DNA from: CAYWPG01 sp964460035
GTDB lineage: Bacteria > Pseudomonadota > Gammaproteobacteria > Nitrococcales > AK92
DNA length: 64,000 nt
NCBI GenBank assembly: GCA_964460035.1
Contig: CAYWPG010000016.1
Coordinates: 8,465 to 72,464 of the forward strand
Reading direction: 5' to 3'
How positions within the stretch are numbered: the stretch's first letter is position 1; each line of letters opens with the position of its first letter. The notes under the pieces are model-generated. The model saw only the letters and a program-made list of their open reading frames with translations. It made no database searches and was not told where the DNA came from. Of the stretch, positions 33,541 through 41,937 are shown in pieces. The translations under genes and the position numbers were made by a program.

Positions 33541-34184
33541 GCTGCGCTCTCCTGTTCCGGCCCGGCGATCAGGTTGAGCACCTTGACGGAAGCCATTTCC
33601 AGACTGTCGATGAGCTGGGTGCTCTTGGTTTGTAGCACGGCGTGGATGAGTAACAGCGGGATACCAACCATCAGGCCGAACGCGGTGGTGTTCATCGCCA
33701 CCGAAATACTCGCCGAGAGCATGTCGGCGCGCTCGGCCGGGTTGGCGTTGCTCACGGCGGTAAAGGCATCGATCAGACCGATGATGGTACCGAGCAGCCC
33801 GAGCAGGGTGGCGATATTGGCTAGGGTGGCGAGGTAGTGCGTGCGTTTTTCGACCCGCGGCACTACCTCCATCAGCCCTTCCTCCATGGCCATTTCCACT
33901 GCATCGCGCCGCTTAGTCAGTCCCAGCCGCTCCAGCCCGTAACTGAGAATGCGGCTGATTCCGGCCTTCTGGTTCTCGGCCAGCACGCGGGCCTCATCGA
34001 ACTTGCCGGCCTGCAGCAGCGGCATTAAACGGTTCCATATCTGGCGGTTGCGCGCACGCGCGTAGCTCAGGTAGATCCAACGTTCGATCGCGATCGCTAG
34101 GCCCACCGCCAGGACAGCGACGATGGGGTACATGAAGACGCCGCCCTGCTGAAAGAACAGCACCACGTTGTTGTAGATGTCCAT
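33537..34184 (-). CDS. MotA/TolQ/ExbB family proton channel protein
   Basis: A 215-residue inner-membrane protein with the three-helix TolQ/ExbB plan: helix 1 near residues 14-38 (VFMYPIVAVLAVGLAIAIERW), a cytoplasmic loop of about 90 residues, helix 2 (LANIATLLGLLGTIIGLIDAF) and helix 3 (ISVAMNTTAFGLMVGIPLLLI). It is the stator/channel part of a proton-driven motor together with the two ExbD proteins. The frame is open to 34460, but MDIYNNVVLFF at 34184 is the family start, with AAGGAG 10 bases upstream. Confidence 0.93.
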   Translation of the reverse strand: MDIYNNVVLFFQQGGVFMYPIVAVLAVGLAIAIERWIYLSYARARNRQIWNRLMPLLQAGKFDEARVLAENQKAGISRILSYGLERLGLTKRRDAVEMAMEEGLMEVVPRVEKRTHYLATLANIATLLGLLGTIIGLIDAFTAVSNANPAERADMLSASISVAMNTTAFGLMVGIPLLLIHAVLQTKSTQLIDSLEMASVKVLNLIAGPEQESAA

Positions 34185-34228
34185 CTCCCTATGTCTCCTT
34201 CTCAATCCGCGGTCCCTGCGGAGATCGC

Positions 34229-34507
34229 TCACTCGGTCGCGTTCATCGTGCGGTGGTAGTGCAGCTCGCGCCGGAACACGCCGCGGTCCAGCGGCTGTAG
34301 TGGATCTTCGGTGACGCCATGGCCCAAGCGTGCGTGATGTTCGCCCACCTCGGCCTCCCGCCAAGGGACGATGTACAGCGCTTTCGGCAGCTCCTGGCTG
34401 CCGATGACGGACATTCCTTCCAAATCGCGTTCTTCCTCGGCAAGCGCCACCGACCCCCACAGCAGCAACGTCGGGACGATGGCCCGGAAAAGGTCGCTGC
34501 GACTCAT
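34229..34507 (-). CDS. small exported protein of the envelope locus
   Basis: A 92-residue protein with a signal peptide (core IVPTLLLWGSVALA) and a mature acidic part beginning EEERDLEGMSVIG, with ELPKALYIVPW. No domain is recognised. Its ATG overlaps the stop of the TPR lipoprotein gene (ATGA), and the TolQ-like gene starts 44 bases downstream, so it belongs to the same operon and is probably a periplasmic component of the machine. Confidence 0.75.
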   Translation of the reverse strand: MSRSDLFRAIVPTLLLWGSVALAEEERDLEGMSVIGSQELPKALYIVPWREAEVGEHHARLGHGVTEDPLQPLDRGVFRRELHYHRTMNATE

Positions 34508-35238
34508 TTTCTATCCCCCGGCAGGCGCCGCTCCAAGTCCGCGAGCCAGGCTATGACTTCTTCATCCTGGTCATTAGATAGGGCCTGATAACGCCGATAG
34601 TAGTGTCTGGCGCACTCAAGATCGGCCAGGTAGATGTCGCACAGTATGGCCAGGTTGAGATGGCCGTTCGCATGCTCCGGATGGGCCTGAAGCAGGCGCT
34701 GGTAGTACTCTCTGGCTGCCTGAAAGCGGCCGGCGCGGCGTTGTACGATAGCCATCAGGTTATTGGCTTCCGCGTGTTGAGGGTCGGCTGCCAGCGCCGC
34801 CGATAGGGCGTGCTCCGCCCGCTCGTTGTCGCCCAGCTCCTGATAGGCCAGAGCCAGATTGACGTGGATGCCGGGACTGTCGCGGTGCTGCTGCGCCAGC
34901 GGCGCGAGTACGGCGACGGCTTCCTGATACCGCTGCTGCTGCATCAGCTCCAGAGCGCGCGCGAACTCGCGCTCGCTGCGCGTGCCGCCGGCTGTGGTCC
35001 CTTCAATGGAGGCGCAGGCGGCGAGCAGCAGCAAGAGCGCGAGCACGAGCAGGCTCGGGAAGGGCCTATGAGCGCGACGTCTGCCGCGGCCGGCGGAAAC
35101 GCCGCGCGGCGTCGAGGGCGTGAGGCGGCCAGCGGCGTTGGGATGGCCTGGCCGGAGCCTGCCGAACGGGAGCGGAACCCAACGGAGGGCGGCTTGGTTC
35201 CTCACGCTCCTAGTGCATTGCTTCCACAAGATCCTCAT
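34504..35238 (-). CDS. TPR lipoprotein
   Basis: A 244-residue protein with about four tetratricopeptide repeats (from residue about 95: AVAVLAPLAQQHRDSPGIHVNLALAY-type helices, then AEHALSAALAADPQHAEA). A lipoprotein signal is visible (core SLLVLALLLLLAAC, Cys75), but it is preceded by about 55 unusual proline/arginine-rich residues. GGAGGAAAGAC just before ATG 35238 makes that start credible, and no later start codon precedes the signal. It overlaps the previous gene by 29 bases. Likely a scaffold lipoprotein of the envelope machine. Confidence 0.8.
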   Translation of the reverse strand: MRILWKQCTRSVRNQAALRWVPLPFGRLRPGHPNAAGRLTPSTPRGVSAGRGRRRAHRPFPSLLVLALLLLLAACASIEGTTAGGTRSEREFARALELMQQQRYQEAVAVLAPLAQQHRDSPGIHVNLALAYQELGDNERAEHALSAALAADPQHAEANNLMAIVQRRAGRFQAAREYYQRLLQAHPEHANGHLNLAILCDIYLADLECARHYYRRYQALSNDQDEEVIAWLADLERRLPGDRK

Positions 35239-38002
35239 GTCTTTCCTCCTTGCGGTAGCGTGCGGGCATGAGCTGAGCCAGGGCGGCGTAGCTGCGCTGT
35301 ACCCAGTCGTCGAAATGTCCCTGCGCCGCACGCGCGACGTTGATCTCATGAAATTCGATCGCTCGCTCCTCGAAGGGATAAGCTTGTTCCTCCAGCAGCA
35401 GCTCGTACTCCTCCAGCGCCTCCCGGTCCAGATTGGGCGGCCGCTCGGATTCCATCAACGCCTGGGCGAATTCGGCGTAGAGCTGTCCGCTGTAGAAAGT
35501 GGCCGCGGTCGTTACCGCGGCGACCTGATAAGCTGCGGCGGTTTCGTAGGCACGCAGGGCGCTCTCCATCTGCTTGCGCTTACGCTCCAGGTTGCGTTCC
35601 AGAGGCTCCCGCAGCGCTACGGCGCTATAAGCCGCGTGCCCCTGTCTGGCCAGTTCCAGGCTGGCGTGGGCGGCAAGAAAGCGCGTGCGCGCAGTGCGAG
35701 CGTCGCCGGCCTTGCGATCGGCAGCGATGATGGCTTCGCGCTGACGGCGTGCCTGGGCCGTTCGGCCGGCCTCGTCGTGGATTTGCGCCAAGCGCTGGCG
35801 AGCCTCCAGCATGGGCTCCAGCGGAGTAGGGAAACGCTTTACGTACGTTTCCAGCACCGCCGCCTCGCGCTGGGGAGCTTTCGCCTGTTGGTACAGCTGG
35901 GCTGCGCGTAGCAGCGCTTCCTGCTGGATCTGGACGTCTTCGTCCTCCTCGGCCACGCGAACGAACTCGACGGCGGCCCGCTCGGCTGCCCCTAGCTGCT
36001 GATAGGCCACAGCGAGGCTACGGGTAGCCTGGTGCGCCAATTCATGGTCGGGGTGATTCTGGCGAAACTTATCCAGCACCTGGGTCGCGCGCTGCCAATG
36101 CTCCAGTTTCATCAGCAGGCTGCCGGCATCGAACTCCGCCGTTGCCCGAAAACGGCTTGCCGGCACACGGAGAAACTCGTCGACGGCGGCCGCGGCATCG
36201 CCCTGATCCCGCAACTGCTCGGCGCGGCGATAGATCGCGGCGGCCAGACCGTCCTGCAAGGCTGCGCGGCGATCGGCATCGTCGCCAGCCAGTGCCAGCG
36301 CTTCGCGGTAAGCTTCTTCAGCCTGGAGGTAGGCACCGGCATCGAAACGTATATGCGCGAGCACGCTCCACGCTGTCACGCGATGCTGCTTGGCGGCGCG
36401 CGGATGATCGCTCAGCAGTTCCGCTGCCGCCTCGGTGGCCGCCGCCGTATCGCCACGCTGGAAGTAACGCTCTATGGCGCGCGTCAGCACCGCCGGTGCC
36501 TCCGCGTGGGTTGGGAAAGTCTTGCTGAAACGGCGCGCGCTGGCCAGCGAACGCTGCTCCCACTCATCGCGGGCAGCGTCGTCTTCGCTAAGCTGTTCGG
36601 CGCGCTTCTCGTAGGCCAGCAGCGCGGCATAAGCGGCGGTGGCCGCCCGCTCGCTGTTGCGGTCGAACTGATAGGCGGCATGCTCGTAGTGGCGCACGGC
36701 CTCGGCATACTCGCCATGCTCGAATAGCAGTTCGCCGAACATGAAATGCGTCTCCTGCGCCGCCGGGCCCTTGCCGAACGCCGCGAGGTAGCGTCGGTAC
36801 CAGCGTGCGGCGGCGCCGAAGCTCTGGTCGTCGCGCTGTTCCTGGTAGGTCGCGTGATAGTGCCGTGCCAAGTCGCTGAAGTTGGTCTCCAGCTCGGCGA
36901 TCACGTCGGGGTGGTCGGCCAGGTCACGCCCGCGCCAGAATTCGCCGGTCAGGTCGAACAGCTCGACGTACTCGCGCTTTGCGACCAGTACCTGGGTCGG
37001 AAACCCGCCGCGCCGGTAGCTCTCGATGGCATGGAGCTGCATGCGGGGGGAATGCACTGCCGTGGGGTGGCGCTGCACGAAGGCGCGGTAGGCGGCCGCC
37101 GCGTCGCTGAAGCGTTCCTGCTGCAGATACTGCTCGGCCAGCCGGCCGTAGATCACGTCCTCATCCTCGCGCGGGCCATGCTCCTCGAAATACCGGGTAA
37201 TCGCGTCCGGACCTTCGAGGTAGGAGAAGCTGAGGGCAATGGCTCGCAAGGAATCCTCGGCGCGCTCGCGGTCGGCACGCTCTAGCCGTTCGGGCTGTAT
37301 ACGCCCTTGCACGGCGCGATGAACGAGCAGCGCCATGAACGACTCGATGCTCGCTTCGAACTGGTTCTCGCGGAACAGCGCCCATCCCAGTTTGTACAGC
37401 GACTGCTCGTAGAACAGCGTATCCGTGCCCAGGGCCAGCACTTGCCGGTAGGCGTCGGCGGCGTCGCCGTAGCGACGTTCGGCGAACAGCGTCTCGGCCC
37501 GGCGGAAGTGGCTCTCGGCTATCAAGGGGCTTTGCGGGTATTCACGTACCAGGCGGTTCAGTGCGGCGAGCGCAGCCGGCGTGTCGCCGTTGTAATCGTG
37601 CGCGCGCGAAAGCTGATAGAGCACCTGGTCGTTACGCGGATGATCCGGGTACTCTCGGAGCAGCTGCTCGTACAGTCTTATGGCTGCTTTGGGATGCTCG
37701 CGCTGCGCGGCGTCCTGCCCGGCCGCTTCGGCTTCTGCCAGCCGTAGATCGGCCAGCCGGCGCATGGCTTCCGCACGCATCTGCGAGTCCGGCGCCTCGG
37801 CCAAGAAGCGCTCGTAAGCGGCCATGGCTTTGCGGCGGTCCCCCGGAGATGCTGCTGGCGCTTCTACGGATGGCGCGTGGGCGTCAGCGCTGGCGGCGAG
37901 CGCGCCTATGGTCCTGCCAGTGCCGCCGGTGTCGCGCGTGCTGCAGGCAGCCATGCTCAGAGCGGCCAACAGGCACAGCATGATCTGCCAGGCACGGGTC
38001 AT
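35210..38002 (-). CDS. large TPR-repeat lipoprotein
   Basis: A 930-residue protein with a lipoprotein signal (CLLAALSMAAC, Cys20) and then tetratricopeptide-type helical repeats almost end to end (for example IRLYEQLLREYPDHPRNDQ, ALNRLVREYPQSPL, ADAYRQVLALG, AAYRAFVQRHP). TPR-rich periplasmic or outer-membrane proteins (GltE/GltI-type) are typical of the Agl-Glt machinery. The ATG at 38002 overlaps the stop of the coiled-coil/TPR gene by 4 bases. Role inferred: scaffold joining motor and outer-membrane parts. Confidence 0.85.
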   Translation of the reverse strand: MTRAWQIMLCLLAALSMAACSTRDTGGTGRTIGALAASADAHAPSVEAPAASPGDRRKAMAAYERFLAEAPDSQMRAEAMRRLADLRLAEAEAAGQDAAQREHPKAAIRLYEQLLREYPDHPRNDQVLYQLSRAHDYNGDTPAALAALNRLVREYPQSPLIAESHFRRAETLFAERRYGDAADAYRQVLALGTDTLFYEQSLYKLGWALFRENQFEASIESFMALLVHRAVQGRIQPERLERADRERAEDSLRAIALSFSYLEGPDAITRYFEEHGPREDEDVIYGRLAEQYLQQERFSDAAAAYRAFVQRHPTAVHSPRMQLHAIESYRRGGFPTQVLVAKREYVELFDLTGEFWRGRDLADHPDVIAELETNFSDLARHYHATYQEQRDDQSFGAAARWYRRYLAAFGKGPAAQETHFMFGELLFEHGEYAEAVRHYEHAAYQFDRNSERAATAAYAALLAYEKRAEQLSEDDAARDEWEQRSLASARRFSKTFPTHAEAPAVLTRAIERYFQRGDTAAATEAAAELLSDHPRAAKQHRVTAWSVLAHIRFDAGAYLQAEEAYREALALAGDDADRRAALQDGLAAAIYRRAEQLRDQGDAAAAVDEFLRVPASRFRATAEFDAGSLLMKLEHWQRATQVLDKFRQNHPDHELAHQATRSLAVAYQQLGAAERAAVEFVRVAEEDEDVQIQQEALLRAAQLYQQAKAPQREAAVLETYVKRFPTPLEPMLEARQRLAQIHDEAGRTAQARRQREAIIAADRKAGDARTARTRFLAAHASLELARQGHAAYSAVALREPLERNLERKRKQMESALRAYETAAAYQVAAVTTAATFYSGQLYAEFAQALMESERPPNLDREALEEYELLLEEQAYPFEERAIEFHEINVARAAQGHFDDWVQRSYAALAQLMPARYRKEERHEDLVEAMH

Positions 38003-39873
38003 AACGATGGGCTCCGCGCCGGCGCCGCCGAGGCCTCGTCGTGTACCCTCGCCAGCGCATAGCGCGCCTGCGAAATCTGCTCGTCCAGCTGCTGGCGGCG
38101 GTGCTGCAGCTCGCTCAGGGCCAGTGCCTGCAGCCGGTCGCGATGGTCGCGAGCGGCTGCGATCACCGCGGGGCGGACTTGCTCCAGTCGAGCGCGCTCG
38201 GTCTCAATGCGCTTGGCAAAGTCGTCGAATCGAGCCAGCACCCGGCGCTGCAGCGCAGCGACCTCGTCCTGGCGTCGGCCTAGCTCGTCAATGGCGGCAT
38301 CTACTGTGTCCAGCTCGTTCTGCAGCGCTCGCAGTCGTGGCAGAAATTCCCGGTCCAGCTCTCGTATGAATGTCCCCAGAAAGCGCCAGAAACGAATTTG
38401 CAGATCGATCGCCTCGGGCGTAGGGGGGAGCCGAGTGATTTCCCTATCGAGCAGCAGCAGCTTTTCCCACTGCCGCCGCTCGCCGGCAGTGGCTACAGCC
38501 AGTATTTCGCCGCGGCGCTCGATCCGTGCGATCTCTTCGCCCAGCCGCCGGCGCCGGGCCCGCAAGCTGTCTTTGTCCAGATTCTCCAGGCGCCTTCTTA
38601 ACTCCGCCAGCTGCGTCTGATAGCGCGTGCGCTGTGTCTCGAGCATGTGGTCGAAGCTGTCCATGCTGCGTGCCCAGTAGTCGAGGTTGTTCTCCAGGGC
38701 GCGCAGGTCCAGGTAGTTCTGGAATGTTTGCTGAAAGTGGTGTCCGGACAGCAGCTGGATCAAGTACCTCTGGCCGGGGACGGCGAGCCTGTGGCCGGGG
38801 GCGTCGCGCATTCGCTCCTCCAGTACCAGGGCGGCGATCAGTTCGCCCTGCTCGATCCGCCGCATGGTCGTGTCGAGCTGGCGCGCTTCGCGCTGGAGAA
38901 TGACGATGGACTGCTCGAAGAGTTCAGCCGCACGCTGATAGAGGCCCATGCCGGCATGGGCCTGGGGAATAGCCAGCAGGGCATGCTGAACCGATGGGTC
39001 GTCGGTGGGGCGTTGCTCCAGCACGGAGAGCGGGGTCAGCGCCTGGCGATGGCGCCCCGAGGCGCTCTCGCTCAGACCCGCGAGCAGCAGTGCCTGGCTG
39101 GAATGCGGACCGTCTATGTGCACCCGCTCCAGATGTTCGCGCGCGCGTTCCGGCTGTTCGTCTTGCAGCAGCGCGAAACCCGCCGCCATATTGGCCTTAT
39201 CGCGCAGCGCCAGGAGCTCGGCGTCGTGCGTGCGCAGGGTTCCCAGCTCGCTCAGAATCGCGATACCGGCAGCCGAATCGCCGGTACGGATCAGCGCAAT
39301 GGCGCGATTATAGTCGGCGAACGGTCGCGTCTCGTCCTGGCCACGCCAGGGTTCCAGTGCGGCGACGGCGCCCTGGTAGTCCTCTTGGGCCATACGTACC
39401 AAAGCCAGGAGCAGCTGGCGCTCGCCTTCCAGGTCCATGGCCAGCTCCAGGTCCATTTCCGCCAGGGCCGCCACGGCCTGATCGTACAGGCCCTTCTCGT
39501 AAGTGGTGCGCGCAAGGTAGTACCAGGCACGGTTGCGAATACGAGGTTCGGTATCCCGGCTCAGCAGGCGTCTGAATACCCGCTCGGCCTCATCGTGCAG
39601 GCCATAGCTCAGGTTCAGCCCGCCGCGCAGCAGCTCGGCCTCCCTGCGATGGTGCGTGAGACGTTGCTGCTGCTGGGCAGCGAGCAGCTCGGTGAGAGCG
39701 TCGAAGTAGTCCTGTTGATAGAAGGAGAAGAGCACGGTGCCGTACCGCAAGTCGTTGACGCGGGGCGGATTGCTGGCTACAGGCTGGGCCAGCAGCAGGG
39801 CCGCGGCGGCAGCTGCTGCGGCAAGAACTCGCAGTGCGGGGCAGGGGCTGGGGCGGGAGCGGCTCATGGGCAC
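37999..39873 (-). CDS. exported TPR and coiled-coil protein
   Basis: A 624-residue exported protein: signal peptide (RVLAAAAAAAALLLAQPVA), TPR-like repeats to about residue 330 (YYLARTTYEKGLYDQAVAAL, ADYNRAIALI), then long charged coiled coils (ELRRRLENLDKDSLRARRR; about 420-610). It belongs to the tight operon, starting 1 base after the previous stop and overlapping the next gene by 4 bases. The first ATG 39873 or the second, 39867, could be used. Function unknown beyond a likely periplasmic scaffold. Confidence 0.82.
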   Translation of the reverse strand: MPMSRSRPSPCPALRVLAAAAAAAALLLAQPVASNPPRVNDLRYGTVLFSFYQQDYFDALTELLAAQQQQRLTHHRREAELLRGGLNLSYGLHDEAERVFRRLLSRDTEPRIRNRAWYYLARTTYEKGLYDQAVAALAEMDLELAMDLEGERQLLLALVRMAQEDYQGAVAALEPWRGQDETRPFADYNRAIALIRTGDSAAGIAILSELGTLRTHDAELLALRDKANMAAGFALLQDEQPERAREHLERVHIDGPHSSQALLLAGLSESASGRHRQALTPLSVLEQRPTDDPSVQHALLAIPQAHAGMGLYQRAAELFEQSIVILQREARQLDTTMRRIEQGELIAALVLEERMRDAPGHRLAVPGQRYLIQLLSGHHFQQTFQNYLDLRALENNLDYWARSMDSFDHMLETQRTRYQTQLAELRRRLENLDKDSLRARRRRLGEEIARIERRGEILAVATAGERRQWEKLLLLDREITRLPPTPEAIDLQIRFWRFLGTFIRELDREFLPRLRALQNELDTVDAAIDELGRRQDEVAALQRRVLARFDDFAKRIETERARLEQVRPAVIAAARDHRDRLQALALSELQHRRQQLDEQISQARYALARVHDEASAAPARSPSL

Positions 39874-39874
39874 T

Positions 39875-40402
39875 TCACTCCCAATCCTTGATAGTGAATT
39901 CTGGCTGTTGCCGGCGCTCGGAATCCTCTATCCGCAGCTCGATGTATTTCGGATCCTGCCCCTTGTTCAGTCTCAGAGTCGCGGCACGGCGGTAGGGGCG
40001 GCCATGCGGGCCGCGGCCGACAAATAGAGCGGTGACTTCGTGCTCGCCGCTGCGGATATTGCCCAGATACAGCCGTTGTACGCCGCCACGTCGCAGCGCA
40101 TCGACCTCGCGCGGCGTGTACAGGTGATTGGCCACCACTTCGTCGTTGACCTTGAGCTGAACCGAGTCGAGTTCGAACAGCTCGCCGACATCGGCAGAGA
40201 GGAACACGGCCAGTTGCGTATTGCCGGGGAAGAGCAGCTCCTCCTGCAAGATCAACAGGTCGCGGTTGAGCGCGATCACTTCCTGCTTGAGCGTGCGCAC
40301 CTCGCGGTCCAGATCCTCGAAGTCCCGCTCGCCCGCGGCCAGGACCGGCAGGCCGCTGGTGAGCAGCATGGCTGCGAACAATGCGTGCAAGAGTCCTTTC
40401 AT
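39875..40402 (-). CDS. exported coiled-coil protein, first gene of core locus
   Basis: A 175-residue exported protein: signal peptide (LLHALFAAMLLTSGLPVLA), a short coiled coil (REVRTLKQEVIALNRDLLILQEELL), then a beta-rich domain (VFLSADVGELFELDSVQLKVNDE and RRAATLRLNKGQDPKYIELRI). The start at 40402 has GAGGAC 8 bases upstream; a GTG at 40408 is possible. It heads the tightly overlapping eight-gene core that ends with the AgmX-like gene. No known domain is recognised. Confidence 0.8.
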   Translation of the reverse strand: MKGLLHALFAAMLLTSGLPVLAAGERDFEDLDREVRTLKQEVIALNRDLLILQEELLFPGNTQLAVFLSADVGELFELDSVQLKVNDEVVANHLYTPREVDALRRGGVQRLYLGNIRSGEHEVTALFVGRGPHGRPYRRAATLRLNKGQDPKYIELRIEDSERRQQPEFTIKDWE

Positions 40403-40478
40403 TGCCACGTCCTCGCCTGTGATCAGGCCCTAGAAGGATGCCCAAGAAACCCGGGATGGACCGTTCCCGCGCATTGCT

Positions 40479-40534
40479 CCGCGGCATCTGCCTGTACCGT
40501 GCCGGCTGACAGCCGGCGCAAAGCGATGCCGCGG
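40479..40534 (-). other. two-level hairpin between barrel gene and core operon
   Basis: CCGCGGCATC (40479-40488) pairs perfectly with GATGCCGCGG (40525-40534), and inside lies a second perfect stem GCCGGCT/AGCCGGC (40501-40507/40511-40517). It fills most of the 139-base gap after the beta-barrel gene. No T run follows on the minus strand, so it looks like an RNA stability or attenuation element rather than a full terminator. Confidence 0.6.
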
Positions 40535-40541
40535 CACGCTG

Positions 40542-41171
40542 TTAGAAGTAGATCCCAATGCCGGCCACGATCTCGGGGTTTTGCGTGCGCTCGCGCTCGC
40601 CCAGCAGGTCGTGCGTGATGATATGAGTACGGACATCGATCCTTACGCTCAGCCTGTCCGTGGGTAACGCCCTGAGTCCGAAGCCGACGTTGTAAGTGAA
40701 ATAGTCTTCGTCAGCGATACGCGTATTGCCTATGCCGCCGGCGATGAACACCGCGCTGGTGTACGCACGACGGCTGCCCAGGAAGAGCTCGCCCGGAAAG
40801 ATGTTGTAGGCGATGCTGACGTTGTAGTACTCGACGTCTTCTGTTCGGTCGTCGAAAGGCGGCGCGCCTATGCGGCGATAGGTGCGATCGCTGACAGTGG
40901 ATAGCCCTAGGCTGGCCTCCACGAAGAAGTCTTCGCTGAGGTGGTAGGCGCCGCGCAATCCGTAAACGAAACGGGTGCTGAAGCTTTGCAGGCTCAGCAT
41001 GCCGGCGAACAGATTGAACTCCACATCGCCGCTCTCGATCCGGGGGATGACGATTTGCGGCCGGTCCAGCAGCGGCTCTATGGCTTGCTGCTGGCGCTCG
41101 CGAGGCGCCGGAGCCTGAGACCAGACCGGGATCGCGATCAAGAGCAGTGAGAGACCTAACCAGCGTTTCAT
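40542..41171 (-). CDS. outer-membrane beta-barrel protein
   Basis: A 209-residue exported protein: signal peptide (WLGLSLLLIAIPVWS), a short proline/glutamine-rich linker, then alternating beta strands (VEFNLFAGMLSLQSF, FVYGLRGAYHLSEDFFVEASLG) ending in an aromatic C-terminus, GIGIYF, as outer-membrane barrels do. It fits the small outer-membrane beta-barrel family shared by myxobacteria and some gammaproteobacteria, where it goes with gliding-type envelope machines. It starts 16 bases after the sister barrel gene. Confidence 0.85.
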   Translation of the reverse strand: MKRWLGLSLLLIAIPVWSQAPAPRERQQQAIEPLLDRPQIVIPRIESGDVEFNLFAGMLSLQSFSTRFVYGLRGAYHLSEDFFVEASLGLSTVSDRTYRRIGAPPFDDRTEDVEYYNVSIAYNIFPGELFLGSRRAYTSAVFIAGGIGNTRIADEDYFTYNVGFGLRALPTDRLSVRIDVRTHIITHDLLGERERTQNPEIVAGIGIYF

Positions 41172-41187
41172 GATTCCCCCCTGAGCG

Positions 41188-41937
41188 TCAGAAGAATACA
41201 GCGATGCCGGCAGTCGCCTCCGTCAAACGCTGACGGTCGCCCGATATGGAAATCCTGTGACGGCGCAGATCGGCGCGCAGCACGAAATTTCGCGTCAGAT
41301 GGCTGCGCAGTCCGAATCCTACGTTGGCCGACCAGTCGTCGGCGGTGTCGCCGTCGACCAGCGTAGGCCTCGCTATGTTCTCGAAGTAACCGACGCCTGC
41401 GGTCAGCGTGGGCTCGACACGCCAGGCCGGCAACGGAGCGACCGTGAAATTGAAGGTGAGCAAACGGGTGCTGGAGAAGGTGCCTGGGACATGAATCAGT
41501 CCGATCTCCGCGCCCAGCGCTGCGGTGAACTGATAGCTGCCACGTAGTCCGACCGCCTCGTCGCCGTCCAACGCTCCAGCGACCGCCGCAAGCTCGATAC
41601 GCCGGTTGAGGTAAGCGGCGCGCCCGGTCGGGGAGAGGCTGACTGGCGCGCCGCTGGCGCTGACGGTTCCGGCGAGGTCCGCGTGCGCGGCCCAGCCGAC
41701 CACGCCTCGCCCGTCGCGCACTTGCACCCAGTCCGTACGCTGCTGCAGCACTTCCACCCAGGTGCCACGTTCGAAGACGTGGAAAATCGGGTAGCCACGC
41801 CCCGGTCCGCTGCGTATATCGATATAGGGCACGACGATCTGGACGCGCAGCGGTTCGGCTGGCTGTGCCGGCTGCACCGGCGTCGTCAAAAGGCCGCACA
41901 GGAGCGCGGCGTGCATTAGCGCTCGTATGCGGATCAC
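41188..41937 (-). CDS. SH3-domain outer-membrane beta-barrel protein
   Basis: A 249-residue exported protein: a signal peptide (LMHAALLCGLLTTPVQPA), then an SH3-like domain (VVPYIDIRSGPGRGYPIFH, TDWVQVRDGRGVVGWA), then beta strands ending GIAVFF like the neighbouring barrel. The bacterial SH3 part could bind peptidoglycan. The start is GTG 41937, overlapping the stop of the previous gene (GTGA) with CGGAGA 8 bases upstream; ATG 41916 is an alternative. The frame is open to 42105 inside the upstream gene. A likely outer-membrane component of the machine. Confidence 0.82.
   Translation of the reverse strand: MIRIRALMHAALLCGLLTTPVQPAQPAEPLRVQIVVPYIDIRSGPGRGYPIFHVFERGTWVEVLQQRTDWVQVRDGRGVVGWAAHADLAGTVSASGAPVSLSPTGRAAYLNRRIELAAVAGALDGDEAVGLRGSYQFTAALGAEIGLIHVPGTFSSTRLLTFNFTVAPLPAWRVEPTLTAGVGYFENIARPTLVDGDTADDWSANVGFGLRSHLTRNFVLRADLRRHRISISGDRQRLTEATAGIAVFF

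Noticed and set aside
38647..39891. 414-residue plus-strand open frame opposite the TPR/coiled-coil gene
   Set aside because: The minus strand carries the real gene with signal peptide, repeats and operon overlaps; the plus frame is its shadow.
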